From positions 1 to 36,502 of the forward strand of contig JALHQW010000074.1 in assembly GCA_022841745.1 (NCBI GenBank): 36,502 nucleotides of DNA. The letters run 5' to 3'. This DNA is from Saprospiraceae bacterium (GTDB lineage Bacteria > Bacteroidota > Bacteroidia > Chitinophagales > Saprospiraceae). Shown here piece after piece: positions 15,171-22,812 of this stretch; position 1 is the stretch's first letter, and every line of letters starts with the position of its first letter. The notes beneath the pieces were generated by a model. That model saw only the letters and a program-made list of their open reading frames with translations, was not told the origin of the DNA and ran no database searches. The translations under genes were made by a program, and so were the position numbers.

Positions 15171-16022
15171 TTACAAATTTTTCATCACCAAATTGTCTAT
15201 CAACCTGACCTCTCCCATCTTGACGGCAGTACAGGCCACCACCAACTCGTGCTCGTCCATATTATGGATGGTTTGAAGCGTTGTTCCGTCCACAATTTCA
15301 AAATATTCGGGCACCATGCCAGGCACGCTCAGGGCTTTCATTGCGGCAGCACTAATCTCCTGAGGGCTTTCGGCCAGAAGGGATTCTTTAGCGCTGCTGA
15401 GGGTTTGGAAAATGAGCGGGGCAATGGTCCGCTGTTCGGGGGTAAGGCGCAAGTTGCGACTGCTCATGGCCAGGCCATCAGGCTCCCTCACGGTGGTGCT
15501 CATCACCAATTTTACGGGCAATTGTAGCACGGAAATCATGTGCCGCACAATGGCGAACTGCTGGTAGTCCTTTTGCCCCATGAAGAGCTGATCGGGCTGC
15601 ACAATATCGAGCAAGCGCTTCACAACCTGGGCCATTCCCTTGAAATGGCCTGGGCGGTGCGCCCCTTCCATCGGCTGATCCAGTTGGCCGAAGTCAATGT
15701 TCAGGGTAGATTGCTGCCCATCTGGATAAACCTCTGGCACTTCGGGCAGGAAGAGTACCGTGCAACCTGCTTCGAGCAACAGGGTTATGTCCTTTTCGGG
15801 GGTTCGGGGGTATTTAGCAAGGTCGGTTGCCTCGTTGAACTGGGTCGGGTTGACAAAAATGCTGCAAACGGAGACATCGGTCGCTACTGCAGCCTGCCGC
15901 ACAAGGCTGGTATGGCCTTGGTGCAGTGCCCCCATCGTTGGCACGAAGCCGACGGTCTGGCCCTGCTTTTTGCGGAGATCGAGGAAATGGCGAAGGTCGG
16001 CTGATTTTTTAAATAGGAACAT
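15171..16022 (-). CDS. panC: Pantothenate synthetase
   Basis: A 283-residue pantoate-beta-alanine ligase that makes pantothenate from pantoate, beta-alanine and ATP, the last step of vitamin B5 synthesis for CoA; cytoplasmic. It carries the nucleotidyltransferase motif GALHQGH (His34, His37), FVNPTQFNEATDLAKYPRT, FMGQKDYQQFAIVRHM and REPDGLAMSSRN. Length is normal. The start codon at 16022 is directly preceded by eight perfect 7-bp repeat units, with no Shine-Dalgarno sequence; a TAnnTTTG element lies about 80 nt upstream. It diverges from the glycogen-synthase-like gene. panB and panD are not in the window. Confidence 0.96.
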   Translation of the reverse strand: MFLFKKSADLRHFLDLRKKQGQTVGFVPTMGALHQGHTSLVRQAAVATDVSVCSIFVNPTQFNEATDLAKYPRTPEKDITLLLEAGCTVLFLPEVPEVYPDGQQSTLNIDFGQLDQPMEGAHRPGHFKGMAQVVKRLLDIVQPDQLFMGQKDYQQFAIVRHMISVLQLPVKLVMSTTVREPDGLAMSSRNLRLTPEQRTIAPLIFQTLSSAKESLLAESPQEISAAAMKALSVPGMVPEYFEIVDGTTLQTIHNMDEHELVVACTAVKMGEVRLIDNLVMKNL

Positions 16023-16079
16023 GGTTTACGGCTTACGGTTTACGGCCAATGGCTAACGGCCAAGGGCTTTCGGCTAAGA
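16023..16079 (-). repeat. Eight-unit 7-bp tandem array forming the panC 5' leader
   Basis: Eight consecutive 7-bp units beginning GG (for example GGTTTAC, GGCTTAC, GGCCAAT, GGCTAAG on the plus strand) start at the base next to the panC start codon. The same unit type appears, inverted, at the parA stop codon (28840-28866). Confidence 0.8.
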
Positions 16080-16101
16080 GTGGACGGTCATTTCCGAGGG
16101 G

Positions 16102-16109
16102 CAAAAGTA
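16102..16109 (-). promoter_or_regulatory. Predicted -7 element for panC
   Basis: TACTTTTG on the minus strand matches the Bacteroidota TAnnTTTG element. A TTG lies 24 nt further upstream, slightly wider than usual. A transcript from here would carry the whole 7-bp array as its leader. Confidence 0.45.
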
Positions 16110-16220
16110 GCCGATTTTGGGTACGTCGCACGGCAATTTTAGGGCATCACACAATTGGCATCCACCTTCCCAAAAAATTATATGTGGCCGAATGGTGCAT
16201 TAATCCGCATTTTTTTTTAG

Positions 16221-16228
16221 TATCTTTG
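16221..16228 (+). promoter_or_regulatory. Predicted -7 element for the glycogen-synthase-like gene
   Basis: TATCTTTG followed by CAGCC is a full match to TAnnTTTG. No clear -33 TTG is seen. The start codon is 52 nt downstream. Confidence 0.5.
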
Positions 16229-16279
16229 CAGCCAAGTTCATTGAGACTATTTTTTTTGTCAAAAAAAACATAAAACAAC

Positions 16280-17104
16280 ATGGTAGAAAAGAAAAAGCTT
16301 TTGTTTGTGACGCAGGAGTTGGACCCCTACACCGCCATAACGGAGGTATCGGAGGCAGTGAAAAAGCTACCGGAATATGCCCAGTCAAACGGCATGGAAA
16401 TTAGGGTACTCATGCCCCGTTACGGTGTTATCAACGAACGCAGGCACCGCTTGCACGAAGTGGTAAGACTTTCGGGGATGAACATCATCGTTGACGACGA
16501 CGACTACCCACTCATCATAAAAGTGGCATCGTTGCCCGGCGCAAGGCTGCAGGTTTATTTCCTTGACAACGATGATTTTTTCAAGCGCAAATCAGGTTTT
16601 GCCAATGAAGACGGCACTCCTTATGAAGACAATCCAGACCGTATGGTGTTCTTTTGTAAAGGGGTAATCGAAACCGTCCGCAAGTTCGGTTGGCCACCAG
16701 ACATCATCCATTGCCACGGCTGGATGACGGCGCTCATACCCATGTATATCAGGGAGGCTTACAAGACCGAGCCGCTCTTCCAGAACGCAAAAATCATTTA
16801 TTCGGCATACGACTCTTCGATGGATAGCCATTTCTCCAATGCATTTATCGAGAAGGCCAGCATCAACAACCTTGGCCGTGAAGACCTTGACGCCTATTTG
16901 GAAGGAAGCACTGTTGTGCTGCACAAGGGCGCCATTACCTACGCTGATGCCATCATTCGGGGCAGCGAACACCTGCCTGCCGATGTAGAAGACATGATCA
17001 TCGCCTCTGGCAAGCCAGCCCTTGCCTTCCAAAGTGAGGAAGACATGCTGCCCGCCTACATGGAATTTTACAACGCCATGCTGGTGGAAGAGGAGGCCGT
17101 ATAG
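16280..17104 (+). CDS. Glycogen/starch synthase N-domain-only protein
   Basis: A 274-residue protein matching only the N-terminal half of GT5 glycogen synthase: LLFVTQELDPY at the start, GMEIRVLMPRYGVINERRH, PDIIHCHGWMTALIPMYIREAY, and YANA-like ITYADAIIRGSE near residue 225. The C-terminal GT-B domain that binds ADP-glucose in catalysis is missing, and the early KxGG loop of true synthases is replaced by YTAITEVSEAVK, so it is unlikely to make glycogen by itself. The stop is a normal TAG followed by a large palindrome, not an obvious frameshift. The same short form is, as far as I know, usual in Bacteroidota between panC and DUF4270, which suggests a conserved non-glycogen role. Confidence 0.85.
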   Translation: MVEKKKLLFVTQELDPYTAITEVSEAVKKLPEYAQSNGMEIRVLMPRYGVINERRHRLHEVVRLSGMNIIVDDDDYPLIIKVASLPGARLQVYFLDNDDFFKRKSGFANEDGTPYEDNPDRMVFFCKGVIETVRKFGWPPDIIHCHGWMTALIPMYIREAYKTEPLFQNAKIIYSAYDSSMDSHFSNAFIEKASINNLGREDLDAYLEGSTVVLHKGAITYADAIIRGSEHLPADVEDMIIASGKPALAFQSEEDMLPAYMEFYNAMLVEEEAV

Positions 17105-17114
17105 TTGTGAGTGA

Positions 17115-17185
17115 AAGGGGTTCATAAGTTCAAGGAGTTTGATTTACTTGCCGTAAATCAAACTCCTTGAACTTATGAACCCCTT
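17115..17185. repeat. Perfect 33-bp-stem palindrome
   Basis: The arms 17115-17147 and 17153-17185 are perfect inverted complements around the loop TTGCC. The palindrome starts 10 bp after the glycogen-synthase-like stop. No T-run follows it, so it is not a standard intrinsic terminator. The arm contains degenerate repeats (TTCATAAG, TTCAAGGAG) like the tandem arrays elsewhere. Confidence 0.9.
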
Positions 17186-17263
17186 CAAACAACCTATCTG
17201 TCATCGAAAGACACTTTCCTACCGATATTTTTATTGAATAAATCACCGGCTTCTCCAACAAGC

Positions 17264-18622
17264 ATGAAAAAACTTACCAAGCCAGCACTTTGGGTGCTGC
17301 TATTTTCTTTTACAGCTTTCTTCGCTTGCAATGACCCAACCGTTATCGGTTCCGACTTGCTTTCGGGCGACCAATTGGATATTGAATTCACGGATACGCT
17401 GACACTAAAGGCAAGGACGATTACAAACGACTCCTTGGTCGTCTGGCGGACAGGCACTAATGCCGTGCTGTTCCAGAATTTCGTGTTCGGAGACTTCCAA
17501 GACCCTGTTTTTGGCAGGACCGTGGCCAGCATCTATGCCCAATATGTTACCAACACGAGTTTGCCAAAATTTAGTGAGACCCAAGTGCTCGACTCCGTGG
17601 TATTGATGCTGCCCTATAATGCCAGTCTCTCCTATGGTAAAATAGATCAGCCATTCTCCATCGAAGTCTATGAAATGACCCAGGGCATGGATGCAGACGA
17701 GGTTTACACCAATGCCGACAGCTTTGCGGTCAGCGCTGTACCATTGGCCGTACACAGTTCCATTCCCAACCTGACAGACAGCATAACGGTGCTGGAACCT
17801 ACTGCCGACACCTTGCGGCAAGTTAAGTTGCCTCCACATTTGCGCATCAAACTCGACCCTGCAAGGTTTGCCCCGTTTTTCAGCCTTGACTCAGCCACTA
17901 TCGCCAATGATAGCAGCTTTTTGCAATACTTCAAGGGGCTTTGGCTGAAGCCAAGTTCACAAAATGCGGGACTGCTAAGTTTCAAAATGCGGGACCTCCT
18001 TAGTAACCTGCGCTTCTACTACCGGGATGGTACAGACACCTTGAGCTACGATTTCCGCATTTTTTCTGGGAACCCCATTGTGCTCCACCAACAAAACTAT
18101 TATGGCGGATCCACCGTGGCACCTTACATTAGCCAATCTGGTGAAGAGCGCCCCGATGACTTAATATTCCTGCAAGGGCTTAATGGCCTGAACTTTGAAT
18201 TGGAAATACCGTATGCTGAAGAGTTGAACGGTATCATCATCAACAAAGCAGAATTGATACTTCCCATCATTTCGCTGGACAATGACAACGACGAAAATGG
18301 CCCTGTTTTTCAGCTTTACGCAACAGAGGTCGTTTCTGACGATACATTGGTCTTGGTTGACGATATTTACCTGCCCCTATTGAACTTGGCAACCGATGAT
18401 TTCGGAAACTTTTTTGGGGGCAAAGCCATAGCAGACGAAGATTTTTACACAGTGTCGCTTTCAGCCCACCTGCAAAAGGTGATTGAAGGAAGGGCCACCA
18501 AAAAAATCAGGTTCACGGTTCATCTTCGCACCGAACGTGCGGCAAGGGTTGTGTTGGGGGGCCCTTCCAATACAACAGCGGCCCTTAAAGCTAAACTCCG
18601 ATTGACCTATACGAAGTATTGA
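17264..18622 (+). CDS. DUF4270 family lipoprotein
   Basis: A 452-residue cell-envelope lipoprotein of a Bacteroidota-specific family with unknown activity. ATG 17264 gives MKKLTKPALWVLLFSFTAFFACND, a lipoprotein-type signal (Cys22). The body has family features CNDPTVIGSDLL, the NFVFGDFQDPVFGRTVASIYAQY strand, LDSVVLMLPY, and late beta-rich segments with NGIIINKAELILPI. It is mostly beta-strand with no membrane segment after the signal. An in-frame TTG lies 10 codons upstream but would spoil the signal peptide. It sits between the glycogen-synthase-like gene and glmS; a 78-bp gap after the 33-bp palindrome suggests it may be transcribed separately from the former. Confidence 0.88.
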   Translation: MKKLTKPALWVLLFSFTAFFACNDPTVIGSDLLSGDQLDIEFTDTLTLKARTITNDSLVVWRTGTNAVLFQNFVFGDFQDPVFGRTVASIYAQYVTNTSLPKFSETQVLDSVVLMLPYNASLSYGKIDQPFSIEVYEMTQGMDADEVYTNADSFAVSAVPLAVHSSIPNLTDSITVLEPTADTLRQVKLPPHLRIKLDPARFAPFFSLDSATIANDSSFLQYFKGLWLKPSSQNAGLLSFKMRDLLSNLRFYYRDGTDTLSYDFRIFSGNPIVLHQQNYYGGSTVAPYISQSGEERPDDLIFLQGLNGLNFELEIPYAEELNGIIINKAELILPIISLDNDNDENGPVFQLYATEVVSDDTLVLVDDIYLPLLNLATDDFGNFFGGKAIADEDFYTVSLSAHLQKVIEGRATKKIRFTVHLRTERAARVVLGGPSNTTAALKAKLRLTYTKY

Positions 18623-18746
18623 AAACTACTGCAAATCGTTTGAACAATTAGGCGAGTCAAAACATTTGACTTACGCTGAATTATGCGGCCTAAAGTCGCA
18701 GCTTTTTCAAAAGATTTAGTCATTTTTCACTCACTAATTCAACATC

Positions 18747-20585
18747 ATGTGCGGAATAATCGCCTATATCGGCAAAAAAGAAGCATACCCTATCCTCATC
18801 AAAGGACTGCAACGTTTGGAGTACCGTGGCTATGACAGTGCTGGTATCGCTTTGATGAACGGCAGCCTGAACGTTTACAAGAAAAAGGGCAAAGTGCAAG
18901 ACCTCGTGGACTTTGCTATGGGCCAAAACATTACCGGTAACGCCGGCATTGGCCATACCCGCTGGGCAACCCACGGCAAACCCGACGATACCAATGCCCA
19001 CCCCCACAATTCAAGTGATGGACGCCTCACCCTCGTCCACAATGGCATCATCGAAAACTACTCCCCCATCAAGCATGCGCTTGAGAAAAAGGGTCATAGC
19101 TTCAAATCCCAAACGGATACCGAAGTATTGGTACACCTGATTGAAGAGGTTCAGAAGCAGGACAACCTTCCCATTGAGGAAGCAGTGAGGGTAGCACTGT
19201 CAAAAGTAGTTGGCGCTTATGCTATCGTGGTGATGGACAAAACAGACCCTGACAAATTGGTGGCGGCACGAAAGGGCAGCCCCTTGGTTCTCGGTATCGG
19301 CGAAGACGAATTCTTCCTCGCCTCTGACGGGACGCCCATTGTAGAATACACTAAAAAAGTCATCTATTTAGAAGACGAGCACATCGCCACCATACACCGC
19401 AACGGCGAGTACGAAATACGCACCACTGACAACGAAGTACATACTCCATTCGTGGATGAGTTGAACATGGAAATCGAGCGCATGGAAAAGGGCGGCTACG
19501 ATTATTTCATGTTGAAGGAAATCTACGAACAGCCGACCACCATCCAGGATGCCATGCGGGGCCGCATCAATGCCGAGGAGGGCTGGGTACGGCTTGGCGG
19601 CATGGACGACCATGTGGACATGGTGAAAGACGCCCAGCGGTTCATCATCCTTGGCTGCGGCACGTCTTGGCATGCAGGCCTCATTGCCGAATACCTGTTT
19701 GAAGACCTTGCCCGCATACCCGTGGAAGTAGAGTATGCCTCCGAGTTTCGCTACCGCAATCCGGTCATCACGGACAAGGACGTGGTCATTGCCATTTCAC
19801 AATCTGGGGAAACCGCCGACACCTATGCAGCCTTGGAATTAGCCAAGAAGAACGGCGCCCTGCTTTATGGCATCGTGAACGTGGTTGGCTCAAGCATTGC
19901 CCGCCTCACCCATGCTGGTTCCTATATTCACTGCGGCCCGGAAATTGGCGTAGCTTCCACAAAAGCGTTCACCGCCCAAGTAACCTTGCTGACGCTTATG
20001 GCCTTGCAAATTGGCCATGAACGAGGCACGATTTCTGACGAGTATTTCAAAAAACTGCTGGTCGAGCTGGAAAATATTCCCGAAAAAGTGAAAAAAATGC
20101 TCGATAGCAACGATAAAATCAAATACATTGCTTCCGAAATCAAGGATTCGCCCAATGCAATGTATCTTGGCCGGGGCTATAACTTCCCGATTGCACTTGA
20201 AGGGGCGCTGAAACTCAAGGAAATTTCGTACATCCATGCCGAGGGCTACCCTGCCGCAGAAATGAAGCATGGCCCCATAGCCTTGATTGACGAGAACATG
20301 CCGGTTATTGTCATTGCTACTAACAAGAGCCTGAACGATAAAATCGTTTCCAATATTCAGGAAGTGAAAGCCCGCAAAGGCATCGTGTTGGCCATCGTCA
20401 CCGAGGGCGACCATGAAATCAGCCGAATTGCGGACTATACCATTGAAATACCGGACACAGAGGAGCCTTTCACACCGCTTTTGTCGGTCATCCCACTCCA
20501 ATTGTTGTCGTATCATATCGCAGTTATGCGTGGCTGCAACGTTGACCAGCCCCGTAACTTGGCGAAATCAGTCACTGTAGAATAG
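18747..20585 (+). CDS. glmS: Glutamine-fructose-6-phosphate aminotransferase (isomerizing)
   Basis: A 612-residue cytoplasmic enzyme making glucosamine-6-phosphate from fructose-6-phosphate and glutamine, the entry step to UDP-GlcNAc for peptidoglycan and outer-membrane glycans. After Met removal, Cys2 (MCGIIAYIG) is the glutaminase nucleophile; GHTRWATHGKP and HNGIIENY complete that domain (1-240). Two SIS domains follow (about 290-430 and 460-600), with LGCGTSWHAGL, ISQSGETADTYAAL and YLGRGYNFPIALEGALKLKEISYIHAEGYPAAEMKHGPIAL. The C terminus DQPRNLAKSVTVE is canonical. No glmS-ribozyme-like leader is apparent. The stop codon runs into a GAGGGAT-type array that separates it from DUF4290. Confidence 0.97.
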   Translation: MCGIIAYIGKKEAYPILIKGLQRLEYRGYDSAGIALMNGSLNVYKKKGKVQDLVDFAMGQNITGNAGIGHTRWATHGKPDDTNAHPHNSSDGRLTLVHNGIIENYSPIKHALEKKGHSFKSQTDTEVLVHLIEEVQKQDNLPIEEAVRVALSKVVGAYAIVVMDKTDPDKLVAARKGSPLVLGIGEDEFFLASDGTPIVEYTKKVIYLEDEHIATIHRNGEYEIRTTDNEVHTPFVDELNMEIERMEKGGYDYFMLKEIYEQPTTIQDAMRGRINAEEGWVRLGGMDDHVDMVKDAQRFIILGCGTSWHAGLIAEYLFEDLARIPVEVEYASEFRYRNPVITDKDVVIAISQSGETADTYAALELAKKNGALLYGIVNVVGSSIARLTHAGSYIHCGPEIGVASTKAFTAQVTLLTLMALQIGHERGTISDEYFKKLLVELENIPEKVKKMLDSNDKIKYIASEIKDSPNAMYLGRGYNFPIALEGALKLKEISYIHAEGYPAAEMKHGPIALIDENMPVIVIATNKSLNDKIVSNIQEVKARKGIVLAIVTEGDHEISRIADYTIEIPDTEEPFTPLLSVIPLQLLSYHIAVMRGCNVDQPRNLAKSVTVE

Positions 20586-20586
20586 G

Positions 20587-20661
20587 GGTGAGGAACGAGG
20601 GATGAGGGATGATAGGTCCCGTGTTTCATCCCTCATCCCTCATCCCTCATCCCCTCATCCC
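20587..20661. repeat. Inverted pair of 7-bp arrays between glmS and DUF4290
   Basis: GAGGGAT-type units (about 20594-20613) are inverted relative to CATCCCT-type units (20626-20661), able to form a long hairpin. The array starts next to the glmS stop and ends 8 bp before the DUF4290 ATG. The right arm has more units than the left. Confidence 0.75.
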
Positions 20662-20669
20662 TTATAAAA

Positions 20670-21401
20670 ATGGAGTACAACTCAAAAAAAGAAGAACTCA
20701 TCATCCCCGAATATGGCCGGAACATTCAGGCCATGATACGCTTCGCAAGGGAGGTACCTGATAGGGCCATGCGCCAGCAGTACATCGAAATGATCGTGAA
20801 TTTGATGATGCAAATGCACCCCCAAAACCGCAACCTCGAAGACCACCGAGAGAAGACCTGGAAGCACGTATTCCGCATTGCGGAGTACAACCTTGACGTG
20901 GTGACACCAAACGGAGAGATACCAAGGCCGGAAGACAGCCGGAAAAAGCCCGAAAAAGTGCCCTACCCTACCAAGGAAACTAGGTTCAGGCATTATGGGC
21001 ACAATGTGCAAAAACTCGTTTCCCGTGCCCTCCAGATGGAGGACGGCCCCAAAAAAGAGGGTTTCGTACAGGTCATAGGCTCTTACATGAAATTGGCCTA
21101 CAAGACCTGGAACCGGGAGCACTACGTCTCAGACGACATCATAATCGAGGACTTGGAGCACCTGTCCGGCGGCAAGTTGAAGGTCATGGACGAAGCCTCG
21201 CTCGATAACCTCAGCCGGGGCAATATCCGCAGGCCGGGCGACAGCCGTGACCGTGACCGCAACGACCGTGACCGTGGCGGACGTGGCGGCAACAACCGTG
21301 GCGGGCGTGGAGGCGGTGGAAAGAGCAACAACCGTAGCGGCGGTGTCGGTGGCGGTGGAAACCGTGGAACCAGGGGCGGTGGTAATAGCCGAAGAAAATA
21401 A
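20670..21401 (+). CDS. DUF4290 protein with RGG-rich C-terminal tail
   Basis: A 243-residue cytosolic protein of a Bacteroidota-specific family with unknown role. The DUF4290 domain (about 1-185) shows LIIPEYGRNIQAMIRFA, MQMHPQNRNLEDHREKTWKH, EYNLDVVTPNGEIPRPEDS and YPTKETRFRHYGHNVQKLV. After about residue 188 it changes to a low-complexity tail (RDRDRNDRDRGGRGG and further GGRGG and RGGG repeats, ending NSRRK), typical of RNA- or nucleic-acid-binding RGG regions. The tail codons are repetitive (CGTGAC, GGCGGT). An intrinsic terminator follows at 21426. It may be co-transcribed with glmS through the array hairpin. An RNA-associated function is inference only. Confidence 0.88.
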   Translation: MEYNSKKEELIIPEYGRNIQAMIRFAREVPDRAMRQQYIEMIVNLMMQMHPQNRNLEDHREKTWKHVFRIAEYNLDVVTPNGEIPRPEDSRKKPEKVPYPTKETRFRHYGHNVQKLVSRALQMEDGPKKEGFVQVIGSYMKLAYKTWNREHYVSDDIIIEDLEHLSGGKLKVMDEASLDNLSRGNIRRPGDSRDRDRNDRDRGGRGGNNRGGRGGGGKSNNRSGGVGGGGNRGTRGGGNSRRK

Positions 21402-21425
21402 CCATATCTTGGTTTCAACAATACC

Positions 21426-21462
21426 AAACGGGAACGCAGCGCAGCTGTCTTCCCGTTTTTTT
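21426..21462 (+). terminator. Intrinsic terminator after DUF4290
   Basis: The stem AAACGGGAA (21426-21434) pairs with TTCCCGTTT (21450-21458), followed by a T-run. It ends the glmS/DUF4290 unit before the aquaporin gene. Confidence 0.75.
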
Positions 21463-21558
21463 ATTAAAAAAGTCCAACTCCTTGCTTGAAATTCAGAAGA
21501 ATGTGGTTTATTTGACATTCATTGCAAAAAAACACCTTCACATTACAAAACGAAGAAA

Positions 21559-22347
21559 ATGACAGAATTCTGGGGCGAACTTATTGGTACCATGCTTTTG
21601 ATCTTATTGGGCGACGGGGTAGTCGCAGGATCCATCCTAAAAGGAACTAAATCGGAAAATGGCGGATGGGTAGTCATTACCCTCGCTTGGGGTCTTGCGG
21701 TCACCATTTGCATCTATGCCGTTGGCAAAATCAGTGGAGCACACCTAAATCCTGCCGTGACGATTGGCCTTGCCGCCGAGGGCAGTTTCCCTTGGGAGAA
21801 AGTGCCATCATTTATATTGGCGCAGGTTGCCGGAGCAGTCATTGGCGCCAGCCTTGTTTGGCTACACTACCTGCCGCATTGGTCGCGTACCGAAGACCCC
21901 GCCACTAAATTGGGCGTTTTTTGCACCAGCCCTGCGGTGCCCAGTACTTGGTCCAATATTTTGAGCGAAATGCTTGGCACTTTCGTGCTGGTTGCGGGCA
22001 TACTCTTCATCGGTGCCAACGAGTTTGCCGAGGGGCTGAACCCCATCGTCGTTGGTGCATTGATAGTGGCCATTGGCATGTCGTTGGGCGGCCCCACGGG
22101 TTACGCCATCAATCCGGCAAGGGATTTCGGGCCAAGGCTTGCGCATTTTTTGCTGCCCATCAGCGGCAAGGGTGGCTCTGATTGGGGCTATGCTTGGATA
22201 CCCGTCGTTGGGCCGATATTGGGCGGCTTGTTGGGCGCAGCATTCTATTGTGCAGCCTTTAAGATGGAATGCGCACCATGGGCCTGGGTTGTTTTCCTGG
22301 CTGCCATTGCCGTAATGGGGTTGGCTTATTTCGAGCGGAAAAAATGA
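21559..22347 (+). CDS. glpF: MIP family channel (glycerol facilitator/aquaporin)
   Basis: A 262-residue inner-membrane channel with six hydrophobic helices and two half-helix NPA loops: HLNPAVT (Asn64-Ala66) and INPARDFGPR (Asn185). The Asp of the second NPARD motif and the length favour a glycerol facilitator over a water-only aquaporin. It would let glycerol and similar small polyols enter by diffusion. No glycerol kinase or glpD is adjacent. Its TGA overlaps the ATG of tsaE (ATGA at 22344-22347), so tsaE is translationally coupled to it. Family is certain; solute choice is inferred. Confidence 0.92.
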   Translation: MTEFWGELIGTMLLILLGDGVVAGSILKGTKSENGGWVVITLAWGLAVTICIYAVGKISGAHLNPAVTIGLAAEGSFPWEKVPSFILAQVAGAVIGASLVWLHYLPHWSRTEDPATKLGVFCTSPAVPSTWSNILSEMLGTFVLVAGILFIGANEFAEGLNPIVVGALIVAIGMSLGGPTGYAINPARDFGPRLAHFLLPISGKGGSDWGYAWIPVVGPILGGLLGAAFYCAAFKMECAPWAWVVFLAAIAVMGLAYFERKK

Positions 22348-22781
22348 GCGAAACTTGTGTGGCACGGTCGGTTGCAGACCTTGTGACGGTGGCGGATGCG
22401 TTGCTCCGATTTGCCAGCGGCAGGAAAAAATTCGCACTGATCGGCGACCTTGGCGCAGGAAAGACGGCTTTTGTAAAGGCATTTTGCCGAAGGCTAAAAG
22501 TGGCTGAAAATGTATCCAGTCCCACCTTTGCCTTGGTAAACGAATACGCCTATTTCGATGAAAACAGCCATGCTGTTTCCATATATCACCTCGACCTGTA
22601 CCGATTGAAGGACCTGGACGAGGCGCTTAACATCGGTATTGAAGAGTATTTAGACAACAACAGCTATTGTTTTATTGAATGGCCTGAAATCATAGAACCA
22701 TTGCTGCCAGTGGATATGGTGTTCATTAAAATCGAGGTACTGCCCGATGGCAGCCGACAGTTTTTGATGAAAGCTGTTTAG
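22344..22781 (+). CDS. tsaE: tRNA threonylcarbamoyladenosine biosynthesis ATPase TsaE
   Basis: A 145-residue P-loop protein (Walker A GDLGAGKT, residues 34-41). With TsaB and TsaD it drives formation of the t6A modification at A37 of ANN-decoding tRNAs. Other hallmarks are VSSPTFALVNEY, YHLDLYRLKDLDEALNIGIEEYL and FIEWPEII. I chose ATG 22344, which overlaps the stop of the channel gene by 4 bp; an in-frame ATG at 22269 would sit deep in the channel gene. The neighbour downstream (32 bp) is the alanine-dehydrogenase homologue. Confidence 0.95.
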   Translation: MSETCVARSVADLVTVADALLRFASGRKKFALIGDLGAGKTAFVKAFCRRLKVAENVSSPTFALVNEYAYFDENSHAVSIYHLDLYRLKDLDEALNIGIEEYLDNNSYCFIEWPEIIEPLLPVDMVFIKIEVLPDGSRQFLMKAV

Positions 22782-22812
22782 TAACGTGTGCAGGATGGTA
22801 ACTACTTGAATC

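Noticed and set aside
18623-18746. Possible glmS riboswitch-ribozyme in front of glmS
   Set aside because: I see no recognisable glmS ribozyme core, and the gap is too short for the full element.
21211-21405. His/Gly-rich minus frame opposite the DUF4290 tail (CRHVRHGHGRCGHGHG type)
   Set aside because: It is only the reverse reading of the repetitive RGG-tail codons.
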